Positions 35,064 through 42,726 of a stretch of 64,000 bases of DNA are shown one piece after another. The stretch lies in contig NZ_LT891970.1 of assembly GCF_900186505.1 (NCBI RefSeq), positions 542,451-606,450 of the forward strand. Reading direction: 5' to 3'. The DNA comes from Enorma phocaeensis (GTDB lineage Bacteria; Actinomycetota; Coriobacteriia; Coriobacteriales; Coriobacteriaceae). Below the pieces are notes generated by a model. That model was not told where the DNA came from, searched no databases, and saw only the letters and a program-made list of their open reading frames with translations. Position 1 is the first letter of the stretch. Every line of letters starts with the position of its first letter. Position numbers and translations under genes: made by a program.

Positions 35064-35474
35064 CTAGATGCCGCCGCCGAGCAGGCCCTTGAGCACTTGC
35101 TCAGGATCCGCCGATCCGCCACGCGGAACAAGCGCGGTGATTTTCTTCTGCATCTGGTACTCGTGCACCTGCTCCTCAAGCTCGCGTACCCGGGCGCGGA
35201 GCTTCTCGACCTCGCGCTCACGCTCCTCGGCACGCTCTTTCATATCCAGGATGCGCACCACGCCGGCAAGGTTGATGCCCTCGTCGGTGAGCTGGTTGAT
35301 GAGTTCGAGCCGCTCGATATCGGCGCGCGAGTACAGACGCGTGTTGCCCCCCGAGCGTTTGGGGTTCACGAGGCCCTTCGACTCATAGACGCGCAGGGTC
35401 TGCGGGTGCATGCCCGTGAGCTCCGCCGCCACGCTGATCATGTACAGCGGCTTGTTTCTCGAATCGTCTGCCAT
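35064..35474 (-). CDS. hspR: MerR-family heat-shock repressor HspR
   Basis: Predicted 136 residues. The N-terminal MerR helix-turn-helix (YMISVAAELTGMHPQTLRVY, ESKGLVNPKRSGGNTRLYS) is followed by a long coiled coil rich in E, R and L (about 75-115). It lies 47 bases after dnaJ in the order dnaK-grpE-dnaJ-hspR, the classical actinobacterial heat-shock operon in which HspR represses its own operon. The ATG at 35474 is chosen over a TTG at 35486. No clear HAIR operator was found before dnaK. Confidence 0.93.
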   Translation of the reverse strand: MADDSRNKPLYMISVAAELTGMHPQTLRVYESKGLVNPKRSGGNTRLYSRADIERLELINQLTDEGINLAGVVRILDMKERAEEREREVEKLRARVRELEEQVHEYQMQKKITALVPRGGSADPEQVLKGLLGGGI

Positions 35475-35521
35475 ATCGGTCCCCAAACCTCATCGGCGAC
35501 CGGGTGGCCGCCGCCATCATG

Positions 35522-36478
35522 TTAGAACGTCGCGCGGTAGCGGTCGACCCCGCTGCGGTAATCGCGAGCGTCTGCCGCGCGAAGCTTCTCGAACGCTGCT
35601 CGCTCCTCGTCGGTCAGCCGCGAAGGCGTGCGCACCTCGACCGTCACCAGCAACGCGCCGGTGCGTCCGCGATGCTTCACATCCGGAGCGCCCATTTCCT
35701 TGAAACGGAAGGTCTTGCCCGTCTGCGTGCCCGCGGGCACCTTGAGACGAACGGTCTTGCCACCCGGCGTGGGTACGTCGACCTGGCAGCCCAACGCCGC
35801 CTCGTACACCGAGATGGGAAGCGTCATGGTCACATCGGCGCCCTTGCGCTTGAACAGGGGGTGCTCCTCCACACGCGTGGTCACGATGAGGTCGCCGCGA
35901 CCGCCGCCGTTGGTGCCGTACTCGCCCCTACTGCGCAAACGGACCCGTCCGCCATCCACAGCACCCGCCGGCACCGTGACCATGACGGTCTGCTGTTCAC
36001 CAGTCGAGGGGATGCGATAGATCACCTTGCGCGCAACCCCGCGGAACGCGTCCTCCGCCGACACATCGATCGTGAGGGAGATGTCGCTGCCCTGGCGCGG
36101 GCGACTCGACGCGCGGCCACCCATACCGCCGAACCCAGCCGACCAGTCTCCGCCAAAACCGCCATCTCCGTTGAAGATGCGGCTGAAGATATCGCCCCAA
36201 TCGCCGGCACCCGCGCCACCGGCATAGGTATACGCGCCACCAGCGCCGCCTGCCCCCGGCATGCCGCCGAACATGAGCAGTTGGTCGTACTCCTTGCGCT
36301 TCGTCTCGTCGGAGAGGGTCTCGTATGCTTCGCTGATCTCTTTGAACTTCTGCTCGTCGCCGCCCGCGTCGGGATGATACTTCTGCGCGAGCTTGCGAAA
36401 CGCCGTCTTGATCTCTTTCTGGGAGGCGTCGCGCTTCACACCGAGCACGTCATAGAACGTCTTTGTCGCCTGCGGCAT
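35522..36478 (-). CDS. dnaJ: DnaJ-family co-chaperone without zinc finger (CbpA-like)
   Basis: Predicted 318 residues. N-terminal J domain with YHPD of the HPD motif, then a Gly/Phe/Ala-rich linker (about 70-125) and C-terminal substrate-binding domains. The CxxCxGxG zinc repeats of type I DnaJ are absent, as in CbpA or actinobacterial DnaJ1-type variants. It stimulates DnaK ATPase. It is separated from grpE by 151 bases that include a strong hairpin. Confidence 0.93.
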   Translation of the reverse strand: MPQATKTFYDVLGVKRDASQKEIKTAFRKLAQKYHPDAGGDEQKFKEISEAYETLSDETKRKEYDQLLMFGGMPGAGGAGGAYTYAGGAGAGDWGDIFSRIFNGDGGFGGDWSAGFGGMGGRASSRPRQGSDISLTIDVSAEDAFRGVARKVIYRIPSTGEQQTVMVTVPAGAVDGGRVRLRSRGEYGTNGGGRGDLIVTTRVEEHPLFKRKGADVTMTLPISVYEAALGCQVDVPTPGGKTVRLKVPAGTQTGKTFRFKEMGAPDVKHRGRTGALLVTVEVRTPSRLTDEERAAFEKLRAADARDYRSGVDRYRATF

Positions 36479-36593
36479 CGCCTGCCTCCTTTCCTTTAGG
36501 ACCGTGGGAGCGGGATCGAGTGCCCCACGTGCGCTCTCTGTTGTTCATGCTGCACACGATGGGGCAATCGGCCCATCTCCGCCGTCCCACCGA

Positions 36594-36625
36594 AAGGGCT
36601 CCGAAGCCTGCGCCCCGGAGCCCTT
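36594..36625 (-). terminator. Intercistronic terminator or attenuator between grpE and dnaJ
   Basis: On the minus strand AAGGGCTCCG and CGGAGCCCTT form a 10-bp stem with a 12-base loop, four bases after the grpE stop, with a short T-run. It may lower dnaJ-hspR expression relative to dnaK-grpE. Confidence 0.65.
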
Positions 36626-36629
36626 CTCC

Positions 36630-37478
36630 TTACTCCTGCGTATCCTCGGCAGGCGCTTCTGCGGGCGCCTCCTCGGAATCAGCCTCGGGCTCTGGTTCGG
36701 GGCGCTTCTCGCCGCCGTACGTTACCGTGACCATAGCCGCGCGTAGCACGCGGTCGGCCATGCGGTAGCCCTTTTGGTACACATCGTGCACGGTCTCCTC
36801 ATAGGAGCCCGCATCCTCGACGCGCCCCACGGCCTGGTGCTCGAGCGGGTCGAAGGCCTCGCCCTTGGGATCGATGGGCTCAACGCCTTCGTGCGCGAAC
36901 ACATCGAGCATCTTGGCGTGCACCGCCTCCACGCCGTCGACGAACTGAGAGAACGCCTCGTCCATCTCCTGCGTACGGGCATGGTCGATAGCGCGCTCCA
37001 TGTCATCGATCACCGGGAGCAGCGCCGTGACCAGCTTCTCGGTCGCGCGCTCCTTCTCGGCGAGGCGCTCGCTTGCCGTGCGGCGGCGGAAGTTCTCCCA
37101 GTCCGCTTGCACGCGGGTCGCGCGATCTTGGGCCTCCTTGACCTTGGCATCGGCTGCACTCTGGGCATCCTCTGCCTCGGAAAGCTGGCGGCGAACCTCA
37201 GCGAGCTCGGCGGTTACCTGCTCGTACTTGAGTTTGAAGTCGTTTTGAGCGGCCTCTTCACCAGCGCGGATGGCCGCTTCGACCATCTCTTCCTCGCTCA
37301 GCTCCTGCTCGCGAGCCGCCTGCTCGGGAGTCTCCTCCTCATGCTCCACCTGCTCGGAGGGCATCTCGGGCGCCTCGGCTTCCTCAGCCGCCTCTACGGG
37401 GATCTTCACATCCTTCTCCTTGGAGTCAGCGGAAGCGGCGGTAGCGGCCGCCTCCGTGCGAGTGTCTTGAGCGGACAT
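36630..37478 (-). CDS. grpE: Nucleotide exchange factor GrpE
   Basis: Predicted 282 residues, longer than most GrpE (about 190-220) because of acidic extensions at both ends (Glu/Ala-rich 1-75, and a Glu/Ala/Pro tail). The core has the long helix with WENFRRRTASERL, FSQFVDGVEAVH and the beta-domain FDPLEHQAV. It releases ADP from DnaK. It starts two bases after the dnaK stop. Confidence 0.95.
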   Translation of the reverse strand: MSAQDTRTEAAATAASADSKEKDVKIPVEAAEEAEAPEMPSEQVEHEEETPEQAAREQELSEEEMVEAAIRAGEEAAQNDFKLKYEQVTAELAEVRRQLSEAEDAQSAADAKVKEAQDRATRVQADWENFRRRTASERLAEKERATEKLVTALLPVIDDMERAIDHARTQEMDEAFSQFVDGVEAVHAKMLDVFAHEGVEPIDPKGEAFDPLEHQAVGRVEDAGSYEETVHDVYQKGYRMADRVLRAAMVTVTYGGEKRPEPEPEADSEEAPAEAPAEDTQE

Positions 37479-37480
37479 GA

Positions 37481-39388
37481 TTACTTGTCCTGATCGTCGT
37501 CGATGACCTCGTAGTCGGCATCGACCACGTCGTCATCCGCGGAGCCGGCGGCACCAGCGTCACCAGAGGACTGCTGCGCATCGGCATAGACCATCTGCGC
37601 CAGCTTGTAGGCGATCTCCTGGAGCTTGTCGCCAGCGCTCTTGATGGCATCGACATCCGTGCCGTCGAGGGCCTTCTTAGCGTCGGCGATAGCGGTCTCG
37701 GCCTCGCTCTTCACATCGGCGGGAACCTTGTCGCCCAGCTCGGAAAGAGTCTGCTCGGTGGAGTAGGCCAGGCTGTCGGTCTGGTTGCGGACCTCGACCT
37801 CCTCCTTCTGGCGCTTGTCCTCCTCGGCGTGCGCCTCGGCGTCCTTGACCATGCGGTCGACTTCCTCGTCGGAAAGCGCGGTCGAACCGGAGATGGTGAT
37901 CTCCTGGCTCTTGCCGGTGGCCTTGTCCTTAGCGGAGACCTTCACGATGCCGTTGGCGTCGATGTCGAAAGTGACCTCGATCTGCGGCACGCCGCGGCGC
38001 GCGGCCGGGATACCGGTGAGCTGGAACTTGCCGAGCGACTTGTTGTCGCGCGCCAGCTCGCGCTCGCCCTGAAGGACGTTGATCTCGACGGAGGTCTGGT
38101 TGTCGGCAGCCGTGGAGTAGATCTCGGTCTTAGACGTCGGGATGGTGGTGTTGCGGTCGATCATCTTGGTCATGATGCCGCCCATGGTCTCGACGCCGAG
38201 CGACAGCGGGGTCACATCGAGCAGAAGGATGTCGCTGCCCACGGTGGAGTCACCGCCCAAGATGGCACCCTGGATGGATGCGCCGCAGGCTACGACCTCG
38301 TCCGGGTTCACGGACATGTTCGGCTGCTTGCCAGTCATGTTCTTCACGAGCTCCTGGACAGCAGGCATACGGGTCGAGCCGCCGACTAGGATGACCTCGG
38401 TAAGGTCGGAGAGCTTGAGGCCGGCGTCGCGCAGGGCGTTCGTGACCGGCGCCTTGCAGCGCTCGAGCAGGTCGTGCGTGATGCGCTCGAACTCGGTGCG
38501 GGTAAGCGTGTAGTCGAGGTGCTTGGGGCCGGTGGCGTCTGCGGTGATGAAGGGCAGGTTGATGGTTGCCTGCTGAGCAGCGGAGAGCTCCTTCTTGGCG
38601 TTCTCGGCCGCCTCCTTCAAGCGCTGCTGTGCCATAGGATCCTGGCGCAGGTCGATGCCGTTATCGGCCTGGAACTTGTCGGCCAGCCAATCGATGACGC
38701 GCTGGTCCCAGTCGTCGCCACCCAGATGGTTGTCGCCGGCGGTCGAAAGGACCTCGAAGACACCATCGGCAAGGTCGAGGATCGAGACGTCGAACGTGCC
38801 GCCGCCCAGGTCGAAGACGAGGATGCGCTGATCCGAGCCTCCCTTGTCGAAGCCATAGGCAAGCGCGGCCGCAGTCGGCTCGTTCACGATACGCCTGACG
38901 TTCAGGCCAGCGATCTTACCAGCGTCTTTGGTCGCCTGACGCTGGGCATCGTTGAAGTAGGCAGGCACGGTGATGACGGCATCGGTCACGGTCTCGCCGA
39001 GGTACTTCTCAGCGTCGGTCTTCATCTTCTGCAGGATCATGGCGCTGACCTGCTCGGGCGTGAAGTCCTCACCGTCGATGTGCACCACGGCGCGGCCGCC
39101 CTGGCCCTCGTGCACCTCATACGGAACGGTCTTAATCTCAGAGGCAACCTCAGAGTAGCGACGGCCCATGAAGCGCTTGATGGAAAATACGGTGTTCTTA
39201 GGATTGGTCACGGCCTGGTTCTTAGCAGCCTTACCCACGATGCGGTCGCCGCCGGCGCGGAAGCCGACCACCGACGGGGTCGTGCGGTCGCCCTCGGCGT
39301 TAACGATGATGGTGGGGTTGCCGCCCTCGAACACAGCCATCGCCGAGTTGGTGGTACCCAGGTCGATACCGAGAATCTTGTTGCCCAT
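37481..39388 (-). CDS. dnaK: Molecular chaperone DnaK (Hsp70)
   Basis: Predicted 635 residues. All Hsp70 signatures are present: GIDLGTTNSAMAV, ILVFDLGGGTFDVSIL and ILVGGSTRMPAVQ. The substrate domain and a helical lid end with an acidic tail. The ATG at 39388 follows AGGAAGGG. Upstream, TTGACT (39512-39507) and TATAAC (39485-39480) on the minus strand are 21 bases apart, longer than ideal, so the promoter is only tentative. First gene of the dnaK-grpE-dnaJ-hspR operon. Confidence 0.98.
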   Translation of the reverse strand: MGNKILGIDLGTTNSAMAVFEGGNPTIIVNAEGDRTTPSVVGFRAGGDRIVGKAAKNQAVTNPKNTVFSIKRFMGRRYSEVASEIKTVPYEVHEGQGGRAVVHIDGEDFTPEQVSAMILQKMKTDAEKYLGETVTDAVITVPAYFNDAQRQATKDAGKIAGLNVRRIVNEPTAAALAYGFDKGGSDQRILVFDLGGGTFDVSILDLADGVFEVLSTAGDNHLGGDDWDQRVIDWLADKFQADNGIDLRQDPMAQQRLKEAAENAKKELSAAQQATINLPFITADATGPKHLDYTLTRTEFERITHDLLERCKAPVTNALRDAGLKLSDLTEVILVGGSTRMPAVQELVKNMTGKQPNMSVNPDEVVACGASIQGAILGGDSTVGSDILLLDVTPLSLGVETMGGIMTKMIDRNTTIPTSKTEIYSTAADNQTSVEINVLQGERELARDNKSLGKFQLTGIPAARRGVPQIEVTFDIDANGIVKVSAKDKATGKSQEITISGSTALSDEEVDRMVKDAEAHAEEDKRQKEEVEVRNQTDSLAYSTEQTLSELGDKVPADVKSEAETAIADAKKALDGTDVDAIKSAGDKLQEIAYKLAQMVYADAQQSSGDAGAAGSADDDVVDADYEVIDDDQDK

Positions 39389-39996
39389 GGAAATTCCCTT
39401 CCTTTTGAGCTGTCCCGCCAGATGCGAAACATTGCTCTTTTGTTCGTTCGCTCCTTATCATATCCCGTTGGCGCACAGGTTATACTCGGCGATTCACAAA
39501 ATCTAAGTCAACACATATAAGATTTTTTATTGCACGCAACGATAGGTAATCTCATGAATAAACCAGCAGGCAGCACGCATATCGTGCGCATCTGAATCAA
39601 TTCGTCGCAAGGAAGCCCCCACTTGTACGTTACGCCCTCTGAGAGCATGAAGCGATCGGCCTTTTATCGTCTCATTCAAACAACCCGACACGCTGAAATA
39701 GCCTACGACCGTCACCTTCCGTCGAAGAACTATTCAGACATCAACATGGACAGGCCTCATTTCAACACTTCAATCGTATTGGCGCAGAACCAACATGCAT
39801 GCCTCGTTGATATCGAAAAGCCTCCTTTCCCAGCTAGCGTTCCCGCCTACTAAGTTATATGTACCTAACTCGGTGAACGGTAGAAAAAGACAGGCGCCGA
39901 GGCTTGCAATGCGTCTTGTGCGTGGTATGTTTACGCCATCAAAAACTCGATGTGCTTTTCGCCAAATGCATCGAGTGCGATCAGAGGAGGAATACT
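39389..39996. other. Gene-free stretch between dnaK and the ferredoxin gene
   Basis: About 600 bp between divergent genes. The dnaK side is AT-rich and should hold its promoter. A 76-codon plus-strand frame at 39623-39853 has no SD and looks random. No RNA gene or repeat was recognised. Confidence 0.45.
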
Positions 39997-40182
39997 ATGG
40001 CCCATCCCGTTATTGATGCCGACGAGTGCATCGCCTGTGGTGTCTGCGTCGACGACTGCCCCCAGGGCGTTCTCGAGCTTCAGGACGTCGCCACCGTGGT
40101 TGACGAGGATTCCTGCATCGCCTGCGGCGTTTGCCAGGACAATTGCCCGGCTGGCGCGATTACCGAGATCGCTGAGGACTAG
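39997..40182 (+). CDS. 2[4Fe-4S] ferredoxin
   Basis: Predicted 61 residues. Two clusters are encoded: CIACGVCVDDCPQG and CIACGVCQDNCPAG, the clostridial-type arrangement of small electron carriers. The AGAGGAGG just upstream of the ATG is a strong SD. It may serve fermentative electron transfer, for example to hydrogenase or pyruvate:ferredoxin oxidoreductase, though no partner lies beside it. A strong terminator follows. Confidence 0.96.
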   Translation: MAHPVIDADECIACGVCVDDCPQGVLELQDVATVVDEDSCIACGVCQDNCPAGAITEIAED

Positions 40183-40215
40183 CACCTCGCTAAACCACAT
40201 GCCTTGTGGCACCAA

Positions 40216-40244
40216 AAGGGCCCCCTTCAGGGGCCCTTCTCTTT
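40216..40244 (+). terminator. Terminator of the ferredoxin gene
   Basis: AAGGGCCCC (40216-40224) pairs with GGGGCCCTT (40230-40238), followed by CTCTTT. Confidence 0.85.
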
Positions 40245-40349
40245 ATCACTCTATGATTACGTATAAGAATGCTTATCGTAAGAAAATTGCAGTTTTTAAG
40301 TTCATATCGTTGTATAAATTCATTTTTATATATATTTTCTTATTATTTT

Positions 40350-40510
40350 TACGATGAGCTATGCAGTTTTGCATGATTATTACGATATTATTTTTAGCGA
40401 TGCAGAATTCCTACGATCACTTCTTGATAGTGCAGATATCTTACGATTCATTTACTCAATAGTGCAGAAATCGTACGAAGCGCTTTCGCCATAATGGATC
40501 TTTCGTACGA
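40350..40510. repeat. Array of TGCAG...TACGAT motifs at about 31-bp spacing
   Basis: TACGAT (or TACGAA) starts at 40350, 40381, 40412, 40442, 40474 and 40505: intervals of 31, 31, 30, 32 and 31. Three copies carry the longer 17-base form: TGCAGAATTCCTACGAT (40401), TGCAGATATCTTACGAT (40431) and TGCAGAAATCGTACGAA (40463). The DNA between copies is unrelated. The surrounding 370 bp is strikingly AT-rich. The spacing near three helical turns suggests repeated protein-binding sites. No gene lies within. Confidence 0.72.
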
Positions 40511-40554
40511 TAGGCCGCTTTCCGACGTATAGATCAGCGACCGATGGTCTGACG

Positions 40555-41142
40555 CTAGTAGGGTGCACCCGCCGGGGGCAACAGCTTGAGATAGGCCCAC
40601 ATACGTTGCTTTTCCCGTGCATCCGAGAGGGACGCCTCGAATCCGCCAAGTGCGAGAACCCGCCTGCCGAGCACGTGGGCCACCAGTCCAGGCTCGAGCA
40701 TGGCAACATCGAACTGCTCGATTTCGGCAAGCTCGCTCGCATAGGCTTCGCGCATCACCTGGGCGGCGACCTCATCGAGCAAGATAACAGCCTCGGAATC
40801 GAGCGCTTCGACCGCCTCCCTGAAAAGCGTCGGCGGGAGCATCTCGCCGCATGCGATGGCATTCTCAACGCCCGGCTCCGCCTTACCTGCGACGGCGGAA
40901 ACGGCGCAGAACTCCTCAGGGGCGTAGCCGAGCCGCTCGAGCGCCGCCCTCAGCGCCGTTCCATCTGCACCAGAAAGCAAGTCCTCACCAGCGAGCTCCG
41001 CCTCGTTCAGTTCACCTTTTACCAGCGCTACAGGCGACAGCGCGTTCCCGCAGATTCGCACGCCCGCACGCGTGAGCGCTGCAAGCTCGAGCTCCAACGC
41101 GTCAGCCAGGGCATTCGTGTATTCCGAAGTCGATATCGCCAT
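40555..41142 (-). CDS. Uncharacterised protein, weak resemblance to uracil-DNA-glycosylase fold
   Basis: Predicted 195 residues, Ala/Glu/Leu-rich, no signal peptide. The ATG at 41142 follows GGAG at five bases. The run from VALVKGELNEAELAGEDLL through ALRAALERLGY to AVILLDEVAAQVM resembles the spacing of the GEAPG, GxLLxxxL and LGxxA regions in family 4 UDG-like proteins. The catalytic motifs and cluster cysteines are not recognisable. If related, it is a degenerate, probably non-enzymatic member. It ends close to the 31-bp motif array. Confidence 0.6.
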   Translation of the reverse strand: MAISTSEYTNALADALELELAALTRAGVRICGNALSPVALVKGELNEAELAGEDLLSGADGTALRAALERLGYAPEEFCAVSAVAGKAEPGVENAIACGEMLPPTLFREAVEALDSEAVILLDEVAAQVMREAYASELAEIEQFDVAMLEPGLVAHVLGRRVLALGGFEASLSDAREKQRMWAYLKLLPPAGAPY

Positions 41143-41365
41143 GTCGCTCCGTTCCTCGTGAGCCTGAGGTATCCATTGTACGGCGAAGCGTGATGCCGAA
41201 GCGCTCGCGCAAAGCCGTAATCGGGACGAACTCTCGGTGACGCGACGACCAGCGTGCCCCAAACGCTCCAACCATCTGCAACCCTCAAAGTACAAGTGGG
41301 TATAACGCCATCGACCGCATATCCCGCGCCCCGTTGAAGCGAGGCGCACCCTGTCAGGAGGAACC

Positions 41366-41686
41366 ATGTCCGAAATCGTGAACGTAAACACCCAGAATTT
41401 CGAAACCCTTCTTCAGTCCGATCTGCCCGTGCTCGTGGATTTCTGGGCGCCTTGGTGCGGACCCTGCCGCACCGTATCCCCGATCGTCGATGAGCTTGCG
41501 GTGGAGCTGGCCGGCCGTGTCCTCGTTGCCAAGTGCAACGTGGACGAGAACCAGGACATCGCAATGAGGTACCGGGTCATGTCCATCCCCACCCTCATCG
41601 TCCTCAAGAACGGCGCGGAGGCCGGCCGCACGGTGGGCGCCATGCCCAAGCCGCAGCTGAGGGCTGAGATTGAGAAGTATCTGTAA
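41366..41686 (+). CDS. trxA: Thioredoxin
   Basis: Predicted 106 residues. Active site WCGPC within VDFWAPWCGPCRTV, the cis-proline region SIPTLIVLKNG, and normal length. It reduces protein disulfides in the cytoplasm. AGGAGG lies directly upstream. A strong terminator follows. Confidence 0.97.
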   Translation: MSEIVNVNTQNFETLLQSDLPVLVDFWAPWCGPCRTVSPIVDELAVELAGRVLVAKCNVDENQDIAMRYRVMSIPTLIVLKNGAEAGRTVGAMPKPQLRAEIEKYL

Positions 41687-41736
41687 GCGTCGGGCACATC
41701 TCAGCTACCAGCTTCAAGCATGGCAATCTGTTCCTA

Positions 41737-41772
41737 GGCGGGTCGTCTCCAACAAGGCGACCCGCCCTTTTT
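41737..41772 (+). terminator. Terminator of trxA
   Basis: GGCGGGTCG (41737) pairs with CGACCCGCC (41758-41766), followed by TTTTT. Confidence 0.92.
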
Positions 41773-41884
41773 ATGCAGAGGTCATCCAGGCCTAGAGCAG
41801 AGGCGTCACGGCTTTCTGCATGCCAAAATGTGCGTCCACAGCGTATGACACGATGCCTCCGTGATGATTCATGTTGTTAATTGT

Positions 41885-41900
41885 ATCGTTCTTTAACGAT
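41885..41900. promoter_or_regulatory. Small palindrome upstream of the nagB remnant
   Basis: ATCGTT-CTTT-AACGAT in an AT-rich stretch. It could be an operator left over from regulation of the broken gene. Confidence 0.35.
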
Positions 41901-41990
41901 AAGAATCATTTTGTTGCAGTTATTTCTGTTGTTTCTCGTTACTTCATGCTATCATTCTTGCCCCGTTCACTATCTGGGAAAGGAATCCGC

Positions 41991-42561
41991 ATGAAGGTCG
42001 TGGTCAAGGAAACCGAACAAGGAAGCAAGCTCCTACGTCGCAGAGATCATCAGTACCGCGCTTCGCGAGAAGCCCGAGCTTTCCTTGAGCCCGCCTACGG
42101 GCTCAACCCCTGTGCATGTACTCGAGGATCTCGTTCGCAAGCATCATGGAGAAGGCCTCTCCTTCGCCAAGGCTTCGCTGTTCAACATGGATGAATATCT
42201 TGGCCTCGGCCGCAACCACCCTCAGGGCTATTACCACTTCCTCGACGAGCTGCTCTACAGCCAGGTCGATGTAGACCGCGCACGCACCTTTGCGCCTGAC
42301 GCACTCGACCCCGTCCCAGAGCACGCAGCCGCTGCATACACAAAGCTCATCCAGGATGCCGGTGGGTTCGACCTCATCTTCCTCGGCATCGGGCGCGACG
42401 GGCACATCTGCTTCAACATGCCTGCCGATAGCCTGCACCCTTATACGCATCTCGAACGCCTGAGCGAGAAGACGGTTGCCGGCAGCGCCCATAGCATCTC
42501 GCAGGGACGGCTCGGCAACGCGTGGCTTCGTGGGCACTGTACATGCACCGGATCATCTTGA
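41991..42561 (+). pseudogene. nagB: Glucosamine-6-phosphate deaminase-like gene, frameshifted and truncated
   Basis: The frame starts MKVVVKETEQ at 41991. An extra G near 42020 shifts it; the correct frame then reads EASSYVAEIISTALREK, PTGSTPVHVL, FNMDEYLGL and GIGRDGHICFNMP. In NagB the last motif is GIGxNGHIGFNEP, so the catalytic glutamate is methionine here. Similarity ends after HLERLSEKTV, and the last quarter of the protein is missing. Three independent defects mark a pseudogene. It sits just before the glycyl-radical enzyme operon. Confidence 0.8.
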
Positions 42562-42601
42562 CGGGACGGCTCCCTGAACGCACATGTCGGAGTCGTCCCG
42601 T
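42561..42601 (+). terminator. Hairpin after the nagB remnant
   Basis: ACGGGACGGCTCC pairs with GGAGTCGTCCCGT with a single G-U position. There is no T-run. Confidence 0.5.
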
Positions 42602-42726
42602 GCTAGCAATCGCATCCGTTGTGAACTTCTTTCTCGATATCTCAATATTTCACAGTTTCACACTTTGATAAGCGTTGCTTTGTGTTATTGTCAACCTAGT
42701 AGAGGCCCTATGGTAAGGGAGGCCAC

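Noticed and set aside
38474..39520. 348-codon plus-strand frame
   Set aside because: Antisense to dnaK.
39389..39540. HspR-binding HAIR or CIRCE operator before dnaK
   Set aside because: Neither CTTGAGT-N7-ACTCAAG nor the CIRCE inverted repeat is present in recognisable form.
39623..39853. 76-codon plus-strand frame
   Set aside because: No ribosome site, no motif, and amino-acid content looks random.
40350..40510. CRISPR array
   Set aside because: The conserved part is only 17 bases and varies between copies, the gaps are 12-15 bases, and no cas genes are present.
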